Positions 52,940 to 61,893 of a DNA stretch of 64,000 bases are shown here, piece after piece. The stretch lies in assembly GCF_007971025.1 (NCBI RefSeq), contig NZ_CP042436.1:4464001-4528000 (forward strand). The letters run 5' to 3'. The stretch's first letter is position 1. Every line of letters starts with the position of its first letter. A program made the position numbers and the translations under genes. The notes under the pieces are model-generated. The model was not told the DNA's origin. It worked only from the letters and a program-made list of their open reading frames with translations, and ran no database searches. This DNA comes from Mucilaginibacter ginsenosidivorans (GTDB taxonomy: Bacteria > Bacteroidota > Bacteroidia > Sphingobacteriales > Sphingobacteriaceae).

Positions 52940-54033
52940 TTAAGGATGTAGGTTTTACCCGGCAGCGAACGTATATATCCCTGCATTTCCATATTCAGCA
53001 GGTTCATTGCCAGCTGGCTCACAGGCATATTAGTCTTAAGAGTTAGGTCATCAATTGCCAATGGCGACTTATGCTGATGAATAATATCAAAGATCACTCT
53101 TTCGTCCACTGTCAGGTCCATCGGTAAGGCTAATTGTTGTTTCGGCTTTATATCACCGCTCCGCTCCCAGCCCAGGCTGTAAGCCAGGTCGGCTGCACAG
53201 GTAAGTAATGCTGCCTTATTATTCCGGACCAGGAAATTACATCCTTCCGAATATTCGTCATCTATCCTGCCCGGGAAAGCAAATACGTCCCGGTCGTACG
53301 AATTAGCTATTTCGGCAGTGATCAGCGCCCCGCCTTTTATGCTCGCCTCAATTACCACGGTAGCATCGGCCATGCCGGCTACAATACGGTTACGTTGCGG
53401 GAAATTTTTAGCATCGGCTATGGTGCCCGAAGGATATTCGGTCAATATCCCGCCATTCTCCATCATCTTCTGCGCCGTGGCGCGATTAGCGGCCGGGTAC
53501 ATCATCTCAAGCCCGTGGCCCAAAACGCCAACGGTTTGCAGACCCTGTTTCATGCTTTCCTTATGGGCGGCCGTATCTATGCCGGCGGCAAGGCCGCTTA
53601 CCACCAAAACATTATACTGCTGTAATTCTTCAACCAATTGTTTACAAAGTTGCCTGCCATAATCGGTTGCCCTCCGGGTACCAACAATGCTCACTACATG
53701 TTTTGTATTAAGGTTCATATCACCCTTCGCATACAGCAATACAGGGCTGTCGATGCAGTTTTTCAATCGTTTGGGATAAGCTTCGTCGGTATAAAAAATT
53801 GGTTTGATATCGTTGTTTTCTATAAAGCGTATCTCCTCTTCCGCACGATACAGTACATCAGTCAGGTCGAAAATATCAGTTCTTTTGGCACCGATGCCGT
53901 GCACTTTGAGCAGTTTGGCCCGGGGTGTTTTGAATATCTGTTCGGCATCGCCAAAATGGGAAAGTAAGGCTTTGGCCGATGCAGGGCCAATATTCCTCAA
54001 TAAAGTTAAACCGATCTGGTGCAGAAGTGACAT
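52936..54033 (-). CDS. dprA: DNA-processing protein DprA
   Basis: 365 residues. An N-terminal helical/HhH region (LLRNIGPASAKALLSHFGDA, VHGIGAKR), then the Rossmann-like DprA core with IVGTRRATDYGR, VVSGLAAGIDTAAHKESM, GVLGHGLEMMYPAANR, TEYPSG, FPQRNRIVAGMADATVVIEA and AFPGRIDDEYSEGCN. A C-terminal winged helix follows. Loads RecA on incoming single-stranded DNA during natural transformation. Confidence 0.96.
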   Translation of the reverse strand: MSLLHQIGLTLLRNIGPASAKALLSHFGDAEQIFKTPRAKLLKVHGIGAKRTDIFDLTDVLYRAEEEIRFIENNDIKPIFYTDEAYPKRLKNCIDSPVLLYAKGDMNLNTKHVVSIVGTRRATDYGRQLCKQLVEELQQYNVLVVSGLAAGIDTAAHKESMKQGLQTVGVLGHGLEMMYPAANRATAQKMMENGGILTEYPSGTIADAKNFPQRNRIVAGMADATVVIEASIKGGALITAEIANSYDRDVFAFPGRIDDEYSEGCNFLVRNNKAALLTCAADLAYSLGWERSGDIKPKQQLALPMDLTVDERVIFDIIHQHKSPLAIDDLTLKTNMPVSQLAMNLLNMEMQGYIRSLPGKTYILN

Positions 54034-54107
54034 AGATTTAGATATACACAGCTAAAATATACAAAATTTAACTTTGCTCAAATTTTTAGCAAAAAATATT
54101 ATTAAAG

Positions 54108-54171
54108 AACTATAAAAATAGTTTGCAAACTACAAAAATAGTTTTACCTTTACTCAACTATAAAAATAGTT
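54108..54171. promoter_or_regulatory. Three BlaI-type operators over the blaI promoter
   Basis: Palindromes AACTATAAAAATAGTT (54108-54123), AACTACAAAAATAGTT (54128-54143) and AACTATAAAAATAGTT (54156-54171). They resemble the ACTA-N-TAGT type of BlaI/MecI operators. They cover a promoter with -33 TTTG (54122-54125), a 19-base spacer and -7 TACCTTTA (54145-54152). The last ends 4 bases before the ATG, so repressor binding would block both initiation and elongation. Autoregulation is inferred. Confidence 0.8.
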
Positions 54172-54175
54172 TGCA

Positions 54176-54553
54176 ATGAAAATGAAAGAATTAACCAAAG
54201 CAGAAGAACAAGTGATGCAGATTTTGTGGCAATTGAAAGAGGGAATTGTTAAAGATATGCTGGAAAAAATGCCCGAGCCTAAGCCCGCTTACAATACGGT
54301 ATCAACCGTGGTACGGGTGCTGGAAGGAAAAGGGTTTATTGATCATAAAGCCTACGGGAATTCACACGTGTACTTTCCGCTCATCAGCGAGGATGACTAT
54401 AAAAAATTCACTTTCGATAAAATGATGAAAAATTACTTCAGTAACTCCTATCAAAGCCTGGTATCGTTCCTTGTGAATGAAAAGAACCTGACCCTTCAGG
54501 AACTGGAAGAAATAACCAAACTGGCCGAAAAACTTAAAAACAAAAGATCATGA
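54176..54553 (+). CDS. BlaI/MecI/CopY-family transcriptional repressor
   Basis: 125 residues with the BlaI winged helix: MKELTKAEEQVMQILWQLKEGIVKDMLEKM then PAYNTVSTVVRVLEGKGFIDHKAYGN, here split by the length rule, and a C-terminal dimerisation helix (LTLQELEEITKLAEKL). It overlaps the M56 gene by ATGA and is preceded by three operators, the classic repressor/antirepressor arrangement. Confidence 0.94.
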   Translation: MKMKELTKAEEQVMQILWQLKEGIVKDMLEKMPEPKPAYNTVSTVVRVLEGKGFIDHKAYGNSHVYFPLISEDDYKKFTFDKMMKNYFSNSYQSLVSFLVNEKNLTLQELEEITKLAEKLKNKRS

Positions 54554-56597
54554 ACTGGCTGCATTACTTGCTCGAATCAAACCTATACCTTATCATCTTT
54601 TTTGGGTTCTATTATCTTGTACTCCGCCGCGAAACGTGGTATCAGTACAACAGGATATACCTGCTTTTCAGCAGCGGGTTGGCGTTTATCATTCCGTTTG
54701 TGCAGGCCGGTATCCTTAAACCGCAGCTCTCACCCGCACCGGCCGGCCGGTTAACCATACAGCAGATCGATTTTTCCGAAATAAATGCCGCACCCCCCTC
54801 ACTGGCAATACATGGACCACGGAGGATATTTATATGGCCATATACTTGTCAGTAGTGCTGTGCCTTCTCCTAAACCTGGGCATCAAAATTTACAAACTCA
54901 TAAGGTTGTCCCGTCATCAATCGGCCAGTAAGTTAAATGACCTGACCCTGGTTAAAACCGATGATGAAAAGGGCGCATTTTCCTTTTTCAATTACCTTTT
55001 CATAGGCTCAGGCTTAGCGTCTTCTGAGACCGTAGTTGCTCATGAAATGGTACACGTCAGGCAGAAACACAGCTGGGATATTGTTTACTTCGAGCTCATC
55101 AGCATCATTAACTGGTTTAACCCGGTGGCGTATTTGCTGCAATTCAGCATAAAAGAGTTGCACGAATATATAGCTGACGATGCCGTAGCGGGCAGTACGG
55201 TTTCAATTGACAGCTATACCGAGTTTTTGGTAAACAATGCCTATGGCTTACCGGGGAATCAACTAACCAATAACCTTTTCAATAAAAGCTTACTCAAAAA
55301 ACGAATAATGATGCTTCATCAAAAAAGATCGGGTAGCCCGGCAAGGCTGAAATACCTGTTAATGTTGCCCTTAACCGCTGGTTGTATTGCGGTGTCTACT
55401 TTGGCGTTCGCCAAAACCTATGAATGCGTCGATATTGCTCCGGCCAAGGCAGCCACGCAAGGGACAGATGCGTTAGACAGAAGTGCTGGAGACAATTTAA
55501 AAAGACTGAAAGTGACCCAGGGTACCATAAGTGCCATTACCGACAAGGTGTCAATAAAAGAAGGTAAAGACAAAACCGGCATTTATAATGTACAGAACCT
55601 AACAAATGCAGATGCAGCACGACTACTTAAAAATTACAACATCAAAATTGAAATAGTAAATAGTTACGATACAGGTAGCTACCCGGAAATCAAATTTCCA
55701 ATTACAGTGAAACCGGACGATGGAAATAAAATCCCCGTTTTAAGCAAAGGATCAATAGGTTTTATGATAGATCCGGGAAACTATACTTATAAAACGCTTA
55801 GCGACATGGCATCGAAATTCCGCCAAAGGGGTTATAAAATGGACTTTGTCGATCACAAGAGTGGAAATGAATCACTACTGCAAATCTCATTAAGGAAATT
55901 GGATGCTACGCCCGGAGCAGGAACGACCACTACTTTTAAAATTGATGAATTAATAAGATCAGGCCGGATCATCTTTGTAGGCGCCGACGATACAAAAAAA
56001 CTGCTTTACGTGAACAGCCCAAAAATAACTTTCCCCAAACCCGGCACACTGAAAAGCTTGAGCAAAAAGCCCGACACGGCGGTCCGTCAGAAGATTAATA
56101 CAACTATCAAAGGTAAAATTGATTCTATCGTCGGGGGAAATCATGCCAGGATCAAAGGCCAGATCAAATCACAGATCGATGAGCAAATTCAGCAACCTGC
56201 CAATAAACTGCCACCACCCTCTGTCTTTTTTTCCGGGGGTCGCACGCTTTATACGTACCTGGGACGTCACCTGAGATATCCCACAAAATATTTCGACCAG
56301 AAAATTGTTGGCAATGTAATAGTGGAGTTTACTACAGGTGCAGACCGCAAAATTTCGGGCGTTAAAATAAAGAACAACGCGATGCCCCTGTTTGCAGATG
56401 AGGTAAACCGGCAAATGAACGCTTATACCGATACGGTGAACAGGGCCCCGGGTACCTATTTTTTTATTATTCAATTTAATTTAATTAACGAAAAGCATAC
56501 CCGTACCTGGTTACCTTCAGGCGAATATCTTGCCTTAACCGCTAATAAAGACTGTGCCGGAAATGTTGAGATAGTTGGCTTTGTGAAAGACGAATAA
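54550..56597 (+). pseudogene. M56 (BlaR1-type) membrane metallopeptidase with TonB-like C-terminus (frameshifted)
   Basis: Frame one encodes the first two membrane helices (WLHYLLESNLYLIIFFGFYY) and ends at 54855. Frame two carries a membrane helix (YLSVVLCLLLNLGIKIYKL), the zinc motif HEMVH (165-169 in the restored protein) in VAHEMVHVRQKHSWD, ELHEYIADDAVAG, a further helix, a long periplasmic part, and a TonB C-terminal-like domain (LRYPTKYFDQKIVGNVIVEF). Adding one C to the C6 run 54793-54798 joins the frames as APPLTGNTWTTEDIYMAIYL, 682 residues. By family it senses an envelope signal and cleaves the co-transcribed BlaI repressor. The break looks recent or artefactual. Confidence 0.9.
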
Positions 56598-56622
56598 CAC
56601 AGAACCTTTACATATGTAATAT

Positions 56623-56652
56623 TGCCGGGCGTTAAACCCGGCATTTTTTTTT
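56623..56652 (+). terminator. Intrinsic terminator of the blaI-M56 operon
   Basis: TGCCGGG (56623-56629) and CCCGGCA (56637-56643) pair around a 7-base loop, followed by nine T residues. Confidence 0.92.
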
Positions 56653-56739
56653 GCATAACATGCTGTGATGTAATGCTTTTATTATTTAATTAAATTTTGA
56701 TAAATTGGCATTACCAAAAAAATTTAACACGTTAAAGCC

Positions 56740-57135
56740 ATGTCACAGTGCAGAAAGGAATGGGGATTCAAACTTATCCCTAAATACCTCGTCATCTTTT
56801 CCATCGGTTTATGTTTAATAGTTTTTTCGGGGAATGTTTTTGCGCAGGACAGTTCCCGTAAGCATCCCGAACCGCCGCCGCACCCTAAGCATAAGTCGCT
56901 GAAGGAAATGCTTGACAAGATCAACATATTTAAAAAGAAGAAGAAAGATAACCCGGATAACAATAATACCACCGAGGTTGAGGACAAAAAACATGACGAG
57001 CCGCCGCCACCACCACCACCACCAGATCCTGTAAAACCAAAGGCAACTGCCAAAACCACGCATAAATCGACAAAAAGCAAAGCAAAAAGATCGACAAAGC
57101 CTGCGGCAAAAAAAGTAACGCAGCCGATTATTTAG
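56740..57135 (+). CDS. Secreted Pro/Lys-rich low-complexity protein (131 aa)
   Basis: A hydrophobic segment (YLVIFSIGLCLIVFSGNVFAQ) acts as a signal peptide. The mature part is highly charged and disordered: HPEPPPHPKHKSLKEML, a Lys cluster (IFKKKKKDN), eight consecutive prolines after HDE, and a Lys/Ser/Thr-rich tail (THKSTKSKAKRSTKPAAKK). The tail resembles histone-H1-like or cell-wall-binding basic tails. No family is recognised. Placed between an intrinsic terminator and convergent rsmG. Confidence 0.65.
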   Translation: MSQCRKEWGFKLIPKYLVIFSIGLCLIVFSGNVFAQDSSRKHPEPPPHPKHKSLKEMLDKINIFKKKKKDNPDNNNTTEVEDKKHDEPPPPPPPPDPVKPKATAKTTHKSTKSKAKRSTKPAAKKVTQPII

Positions 57136-57164
57136 CCGGGGTTTGGGATAAGTATTTAAGTTGG

Positions 57165-57794
57165 TCAGGCACCCTCTGCATAGATCACCTGCTTGGTCTC
57201 GAAAAACTCCCCGGCAAAATAATCTTTCAGGTGGTATTGGCTCACAACCAGCTTTGATTCGGCAATTTCCTGTTGCAGATCGCCGCCTTTGAGGTAAAGG
57301 ATGCCGTTGCGCAGTATATTTTTTGACTCCCGGTTAAATTTTCCTTTTACCCAGGGATAAAACTCCTTTAGCTGTGTTACCGCCCTCGATACCACAAAAT
57401 CAAATTTGCCGGGTACCTGCTCGGCGCGGATATGTTCGGCTTTAAGGTTTTTTAACCCGATCGCTTTTGCCACTTCGTTAACCACTTTGATCTTTTTGCC
57501 GATGGAATCCACCAGGAAAAATTGTGTTCCAGGAAACATAATGGCTAACGGAACTCCCGGGAACCCTCCCCCTGTCCCTACGTCCAGCACGCGTTCACCG
57601 GGCATGAATGGCATTACTTTAGCTATCCCTAATGAATGCAGCACGTGCCGTTCAAACAGCAAATCGATATCCTTGCGCGATATTACATTGATCTGGCTGT
57701 TCCAGTAATTATATAACCCGGGCAGTTGTTCGTATTGCTCCTTTTGCCGGGATGTTAAGTCGGAGAAATATTTAAAGATGATATCAGATGTCAT
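57165..57794 (-). CDS. rsmG: 16S rRNA (guanine(527)-N7)-methyltransferase
   Basis: 209 residues. SAM-binding LDVGTGGGFPGVPLAIMFP, then FLVDSIGKKIKVVNEVAKA and FDFVVSRAVTQLKEFYPW. Last gene of a leftward unit, overlapping the sigma-factor gene by 11 bases. Confidence 0.95.
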   Translation of the reverse strand: MTSDIIFKYFSDLTSRQKEQYEQLPGLYNYWNSQINVISRKDIDLLFERHVLHSLGIAKVMPFMPGERVLDVGTGGGFPGVPLAIMFPGTQFFLVDSIGKKIKVVNEVAKAIGLKNLKAEHIRAEQVPGKFDFVVSRAVTQLKEFYPWVKGKFNRESKNILRNGILYLKGGDLQQEIAESKLVVSQYHLKDYFAGEFFETKQVIYAEGA

Positions 57795-58389
57795 CCCGGT
57801 TAAAGCGGTTTATGATATTACCCAGCAGGTACCTTGCCCTGAAAAGCTGCGCTTTTACAGTTCCCAGCGGAAGGTCGAGCTGCATCGCTATTTCCTCATA
57901 GGACAGTTCATCAAAATACCGCAGGGTTATCAGGTTGCGGTAGCGCGGAGGCAGACCCTCTATAAGCACCTTTAACTCCTGTGTTTGCTGTTTTTTTATC
58001 GACGTCTCTTCGGGGTTTAGCACGTCGGCTTTTATCTGCAATGTTTTTTCTTCGCCATCATCGTCCACCATACCGTGAATAGACATGGTATTCAGCTTTT
58101 TTTTGCGGATGAAATCGATACAGTTATTAGTTGCAACGCGGAACAGCCAGGTACTGAAAGCATAATCGGGCTGGTATTTGTCCAGTTTTTCGAACGCCTT
58201 CGCAAACGTTTCTACCGTCAGGTCCATGGCATCCTCTTTATTATTGACCATCTTCAGGGCCATAAAATAGATGGAATCCTTGTAACGGTGCATCAGGTCG
58301 GCATACGCCTTTTGGTTTCCTTCGCGGGCTTTTACCACAAGGTAGAAGTCGTTCTTAGCGTTCTCGGTAAAGTTTGCGTTTATTTCCAC
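57784..58389 (-). CDS. ECF-type RNA polymerase sigma factor
   Basis: 201 residues. Region 2 is AYADLMHRYKDSIYFMALKM..NKEDAMDLTVETFAKAFEKL..FSTWLFRVATNNCIDFIRKKK (in parts), and region 4 LPPRYRNLITLRYFDELSYEE then LPLGTVKAQLFRARYLL. An acidic linker separates them. No anti-sigma gene is adjacent; it overlaps its neighbours on both sides, so it is part of the glycosyltransferase-sigma-rsmG unit. Confidence 0.93.
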   Translation of the reverse strand: MEINANFTENAKNDFYLVVKAREGNQKAYADLMHRYKDSIYFMALKMVNNKEDAMDLTVETFAKAFEKLDKYQPDYAFSTWLFRVATNNCIDFIRKKKLNTMSIHGMVDDDGEEKTLQIKADVLNPEETSIKKQQTQELKVLIEGLPPRYRNLITLRYFDELSYEEIAMQLDLPLGTVKAQLFRARYLLGNIINRFNRDDI

Positions 58390-59498
58390 TGCGTAGTTTT
58401 TATAAAAGTACCTATCAATCCAAAAATATTTAAATAAACGTAATAAACAAGGTCAAAGAAGGGCAAATACCATATTAAATTTTTGCCGTCCAGTTTCCTG
58501 AATATTTTATAGTATAAAATTAATTGGGTTATTATTCTGAATAAGAGCAACCCCAGGGCCAGCAACGGGTCGTGGGTCAATATTAAACTGATGACTACTA
58601 AGATATAAAAAAAGAATCCGGAAAGGGCATCAAAACTCAACATGCGGCGGTGTTTGTTCCGGTACATTTTCCCCACGCCCATGTGGCGGCGTTTCTGCCG
58701 GTACAAAGCCGAAACGGATTCTTTCGCCTTACTGTAGGTAAAAGCTTCGGGATGTATCTCTATGGCCGTATTTTCCGGTGTGGCATTTTCATTCACAAAC
58801 AGGTCGTCATCGCCCGACATGACGTGCATATGCGATGCAAACCCTTTATTTTTAAAGAATAACGTTTTGGTATAAGCCAGGTTGCGTCCTATACCCATAT
58901 AGGCATTGCCGGCCAAAGCCGCCGATAAATAGTTGATGGCGGTCCGGATAGTTTCAAAGCGGATAAAAGCATTCAGAAAACCACCCGTGCCGGAATATGG
59001 CGAGTACCCCAACACAATTTCTGCAGGTCCTTCAAAATTTACGGCCATGCGGCTGATCCAGTTTGGCGAGGCGGGTTTACAATCGGCGTCTGTAAATAAC
59101 AGGTGCTCGTTCTTCGCTGCCTTTATGCCCATGGTCAAAGCAAACTTCTTCCCGGTTTTAAAACGGTCGTTTTCTGTTACAACCGCTACTTTCAGGTGTT
59201 TGTACTTAGCGCATAATTCCTTTAAAACCTGTTCCGATTCGTCGAGCGAGCAGTCGTTGACAACTACCACTTCAAAGTCGGGATAATCCTGCTCTAAGAT
59301 AGCGGGAAGGTTATCTGCAAGGTTTTGTTCTTCGTTACGCGCACTGATAATGACAGAGATAGGGATATTGCTTTTTTTCAGTTCGGCAAGTGGTTCATAG
59401 GCGGCCAGCCGGCGATGATAATAAACGAGATAATATAGCTGGACTATAAAGCAAATAAATAATAATGCGAGTAAAGTTCCGGGTAAATATGCTTCCAA
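58380..59498 (-). CDS. Membrane-associated family 2 glycosyltransferase
   Basis: 372 residues. An N-terminal helix, then a GT-A domain: ISVIISARNEEQNLADNLPA, VVVNDCSLDESE, LLFTDADCKPAS (DxD-type), and GDDDLFVNENA with the QKRRHMGVGK (QxxRW-like) region, followed by two C-terminal helices. Substrate unknown; probably envelope or exopolysaccharide synthesis. Overlaps the sigma-factor start by 10 bases. Confidence 0.9.
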   Translation of the reverse strand: MEAYLPGTLLALLFICFIVQLYYLVYYHRRLAAYEPLAELKKSNIPISVIISARNEEQNLADNLPAILEQDYPDFEVVVVNDCSLDESEQVLKELCAKYKHLKVAVVTENDRFKTGKKFALTMGIKAAKNEHLLFTDADCKPASPNWISRMAVNFEGPAEIVLGYSPYSGTGGFLNAFIRFETIRTAINYLSAALAGNAYMGIGRNLAYTKTLFFKNKGFASHMHVMSGDDDLFVNENATPENTAIEIHPEAFTYSKAKESVSALYRQKRRHMGVGKMYRNKHRRMLSFDALSGFFFYILVVISLILTHDPLLALGLLLFRIITQLILYYKIFRKLDGKNLIWYLPFFDLVYYVYLNIFGLIGTFIKTTQWK

Positions 59499-59540
59499 AT
59501 CAGATCGTAATATCAGGCAAAGTTGTTAAAAATCAGTGAA

Positions 59541-59631
59541 AGATTAAGTTGAAATTTAGATTAAGTTGAAATGGTTAAGCCAGTTAGACGCAAAACGATC
59601 CGACTTATCCAACCCGATCGACTTAATCAAC
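59541..59631. repeat. Direct and inverted repeats upstream of tgt
   Basis: AGATTAAGTTGAAAT occurs at 59541-59555 and 59558-59572 (17-base period). A right-hand part 59601-59631 (GACTTATCC, GACTTAATCAAC) is the complement type (GTTGATTAAGTC). It belongs to the same style of paired intergenic arrays, though the 7-base register is poorer. Confidence 0.6.
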
Positions 59632-59640
59632 ATAAATGAC

Positions 59641-59648
59641 TAATTTTG
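59641..59648 (+). promoter_or_regulatory. Promoter -7 element of tgt
   Basis: TAATTTTG matches TAnnTTTG and ends 10 bases before the ATG, leaving a leader of only a few bases. Confidence 0.5.
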
Positions 59649-59658
59649 CCCCCTCGAA

Positions 59659-60789
59659 ATGAAATTTAATTTAACTGCACAGGACCCGCTTTCAAAAGCC
59701 CGCGCGGGTGAGATCACAACCGATCACGGTGCTATACAAACACCTATTTTTATGCCGGTAGGTACCGCCGGGACGGTTAAAGCTGTGCACCAGCGTGAAC
59801 TGAAGAACGACATTGAAGCGCAGATCATATTGGGCAACACCTACCATCTTTACCTGAGGCCGGGGCTTGACACGCTTGAAAAAGCAGGCGGACTGCATAA
59901 ATTTAACGGATGGGACGGCCCTATCCTTACGGACAGCGGCGGATACCAGGTGTATTCCCTTACCGATGTGCGTAAAATAAAAGAAGAAGGTGTCACTTTT
60001 CGTTCGCATATCGATGGTTCAAAACATTTGTTCACGCCAGAAAATGTGATGGATACCCAGCGAATCATCGGCGCAGATATTATCATGGCGCTGGACGAAT
60101 GCACACCCTACCCCTGCGAATACGGCTATGCGCGAAAATCCATAGAGATGACACATCGCTGGCTAAAACGCTGCTGCGACCGTTTCGATAGCACCGAACC
60201 TAAATACGGATATAGCCAAACGCTCTTTCCTATTGTGCAGGGATCAGTTTATAAAGATCTGCGGGTAAGATCGGCAGAAGTTATCGCATCATTTGAACGC
60301 GAAGGCAATGCCATTGGCGGATTATCTGTGGGCGAACCCGCTGAGGAAATGTATGCCATGACAGAAGTTGTGTGCGATATATTACCAAAGCAAAAACCAC
60401 GTTACCTGATGGGCGTAGGTACGCCGGTAAATATTTTGGAAAATATTGCGTTAGGTATTGATATGTTCGACTGTGTGATGCCCACGCGCAATGCCCGTAA
60501 TGGTATGCTTTTCACAAAAGAGGGCATCATCAATATCCGTAACGAGAAGTGGAAAAACGATTTTACGCCGATCGAGGCCGACAGCGACCTGTTTGCGGAT
60601 GTATGTTATACAAAAGCTTATCTTCGTCACCTGGTGCATTCGGGAGAAATTTTGGGCGCACAGATAGCTACTTTGCATAACCTGCATTTTTACCTGTGGC
60701 TGGTGAAAGAAGCACGCAAGAAAATAATAGCCGGCGAATTTTATGACTGGAAAGAAAAAATGGTTAAACGCCTGGGCCAACGATTGTAA
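59659..60789 (+). CDS. tgt: Queuine tRNA-ribosyltransferase (tRNA-guanine transglycosylase)
   Basis: 376 residues. TDHGAIQTPIFMPVGTAGTVK, ILTDSGGYQVYSL (catalytic Asp region), ALDECTPYPCEYGYA, NAIGGLSVGEP, MGVGTPVNILENIALGIDMFDC and MPTRNARNG are all present. The three zinc-binding Cys of the E. coli enzyme (CDCYTC before RAYLHHL) are replaced by non-ligands (EADSDLFADVCYTKAYLRHL), while the His of ATLHNLHFY is kept. Inserts preQ1 into tRNA; queA lies at 24757. Abuts the next gene directly. Confidence 0.96.
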   Translation: MKFNLTAQDPLSKARAGEITTDHGAIQTPIFMPVGTAGTVKAVHQRELKNDIEAQIILGNTYHLYLRPGLDTLEKAGGLHKFNGWDGPILTDSGGYQVYSLTDVRKIKEEGVTFRSHIDGSKHLFTPENVMDTQRIIGADIIMALDECTPYPCEYGYARKSIEMTHRWLKRCCDRFDSTEPKYGYSQTLFPIVQGSVYKDLRVRSAEVIASFEREGNAIGGLSVGEPAEEMYAMTEVVCDILPKQKPRYLMGVGTPVNILENIALGIDMFDCVMPTRNARNGMLFTKEGIINIRNEKWKNDFTPIEADSDLFADVCYTKAYLRHLVHSGEILGAQIATLHNLHFYLWLVKEARKKIIAGEFYDWKEKMVKRLGQRL

Positions 60790-61893
60790 ATGAAGCGATT
60801 GTTCAGCAAATATCTTAAGGTGATCGACTGGTATATTATCAATAAGTACCTGGGCACTTTTGTATTTACGCTGGGCATATTTACCGTTATTACCGTTGTT
60901 TTTGACATTGCCGAACACATCGACAATTTTTTGAAATCGGGGGCAAGTTTGCACGATATTGCTTTCAAATATTACGCAGGCTTCATCCCTTTTTATTTGA
61001 ACCTGCTCGAGCCTCTGATCAATTTCATCGCGGTTATCCTGTTCACCGCACGGATGGCCAATCAAACGGAAATTGTACCTATATTAAGTTCAAAGGCGAG
61101 TTTTGCCCGGTTCTTACGGCCCTATTTTGTTTCCGCTTCGCTGATATTTGTTGTGTCACTGTTTGCTAATGTTTATCTTATCCCTTTCACCAACAGGTTA
61201 AAAGTTGATTTCGAGAATAAAAATTTTAGCGATGGCAGCGATCCGTCCAAAAGCGAGGTACACATGCAACTGGATAAGCATACTTTCGTTTTTGTGAAAT
61301 CATTCGATAATTCCACTAAAACAGGATTTGAGTTTATCATGGAGAAGTTTAACGGCGATACCATGACCGAAAAATGGGTGGCTCAGAATATTTCATACGA
61401 TTCGCTCAAACGGAAATGGACCCTAAAAAACTATAGCCTGCGCCGTATTAACGGTTTAAAGGAATCGATGATATGGCATGGTGCTGCTAAAGATACCACG
61501 CTGGATATGAAGCCCGTGGACTTCGAGATCAGGGACAATGCTTACAGCGCCATGTCGACCCAACTTCTCAACAAAAATATAGAAAAGGCTAAACTACGTG
61601 GTACGGGCGAACTCATGGACATGGAATTTGAAAAGTACAATCGCTTCGTGTACCCGTTATCTACCTTCGTACTTACGCTCATCGGCGTTTCCATGTCGTC
61701 GCGTAAGGTGCGCGGAGGGATAGGACTGCCCCTTGGTATCGGCATCCTGCTTTGTTTCGCTTATATCGTGGTCGAAAGGTTTGCATTGGTTTTCTCTACA
61801 AAAGGCGGCGCGCCGGCGTTATTATCAGTATTTGTACCTAATGTATTGTTTGGTATATTGGGCTACGTTCTGTTATTAAAAGCGCCAAAGTAA
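60790..61893 (+). CDS. LptF/LptG-family lipopolysaccharide export permease
   Basis: 367 residues of the YjgP/YjgQ family: three N-terminal helices (IINKYLGTFVFTLGIFTVIT ..., FIPFYLNLLEPLINFIAVIL), a periplasmic beta-jellyroll (about 130-260) and three C-terminal helices. It starts right after the tgt stop. Works with an LptB ATPase to extract LPS from the inner membrane, in line with the Kdo and heptose genes present here. Confidence 0.9.
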   Translation: MKRLFSKYLKVIDWYIINKYLGTFVFTLGIFTVITVVFDIAEHIDNFLKSGASLHDIAFKYYAGFIPFYLNLLEPLINFIAVILFTARMANQTEIVPILSSKASFARFLRPYFVSASLIFVVSLFANVYLIPFTNRLKVDFENKNFSDGSDPSKSEVHMQLDKHTFVFVKSFDNSTKTGFEFIMEKFNGDTMTEKWVAQNISYDSLKRKWTLKNYSLRRINGLKESMIWHGAAKDTTLDMKPVDFEIRDNAYSAMSTQLLNKNIEKAKLRGTGELMDMEFEKYNRFVYPLSTFVLTLIGVSMSSRKVRGGIGLPLGIGILLCFAYIVVERFALVFSTKGGAPALLSVFVPNVLFGILGYVLLLKAPK

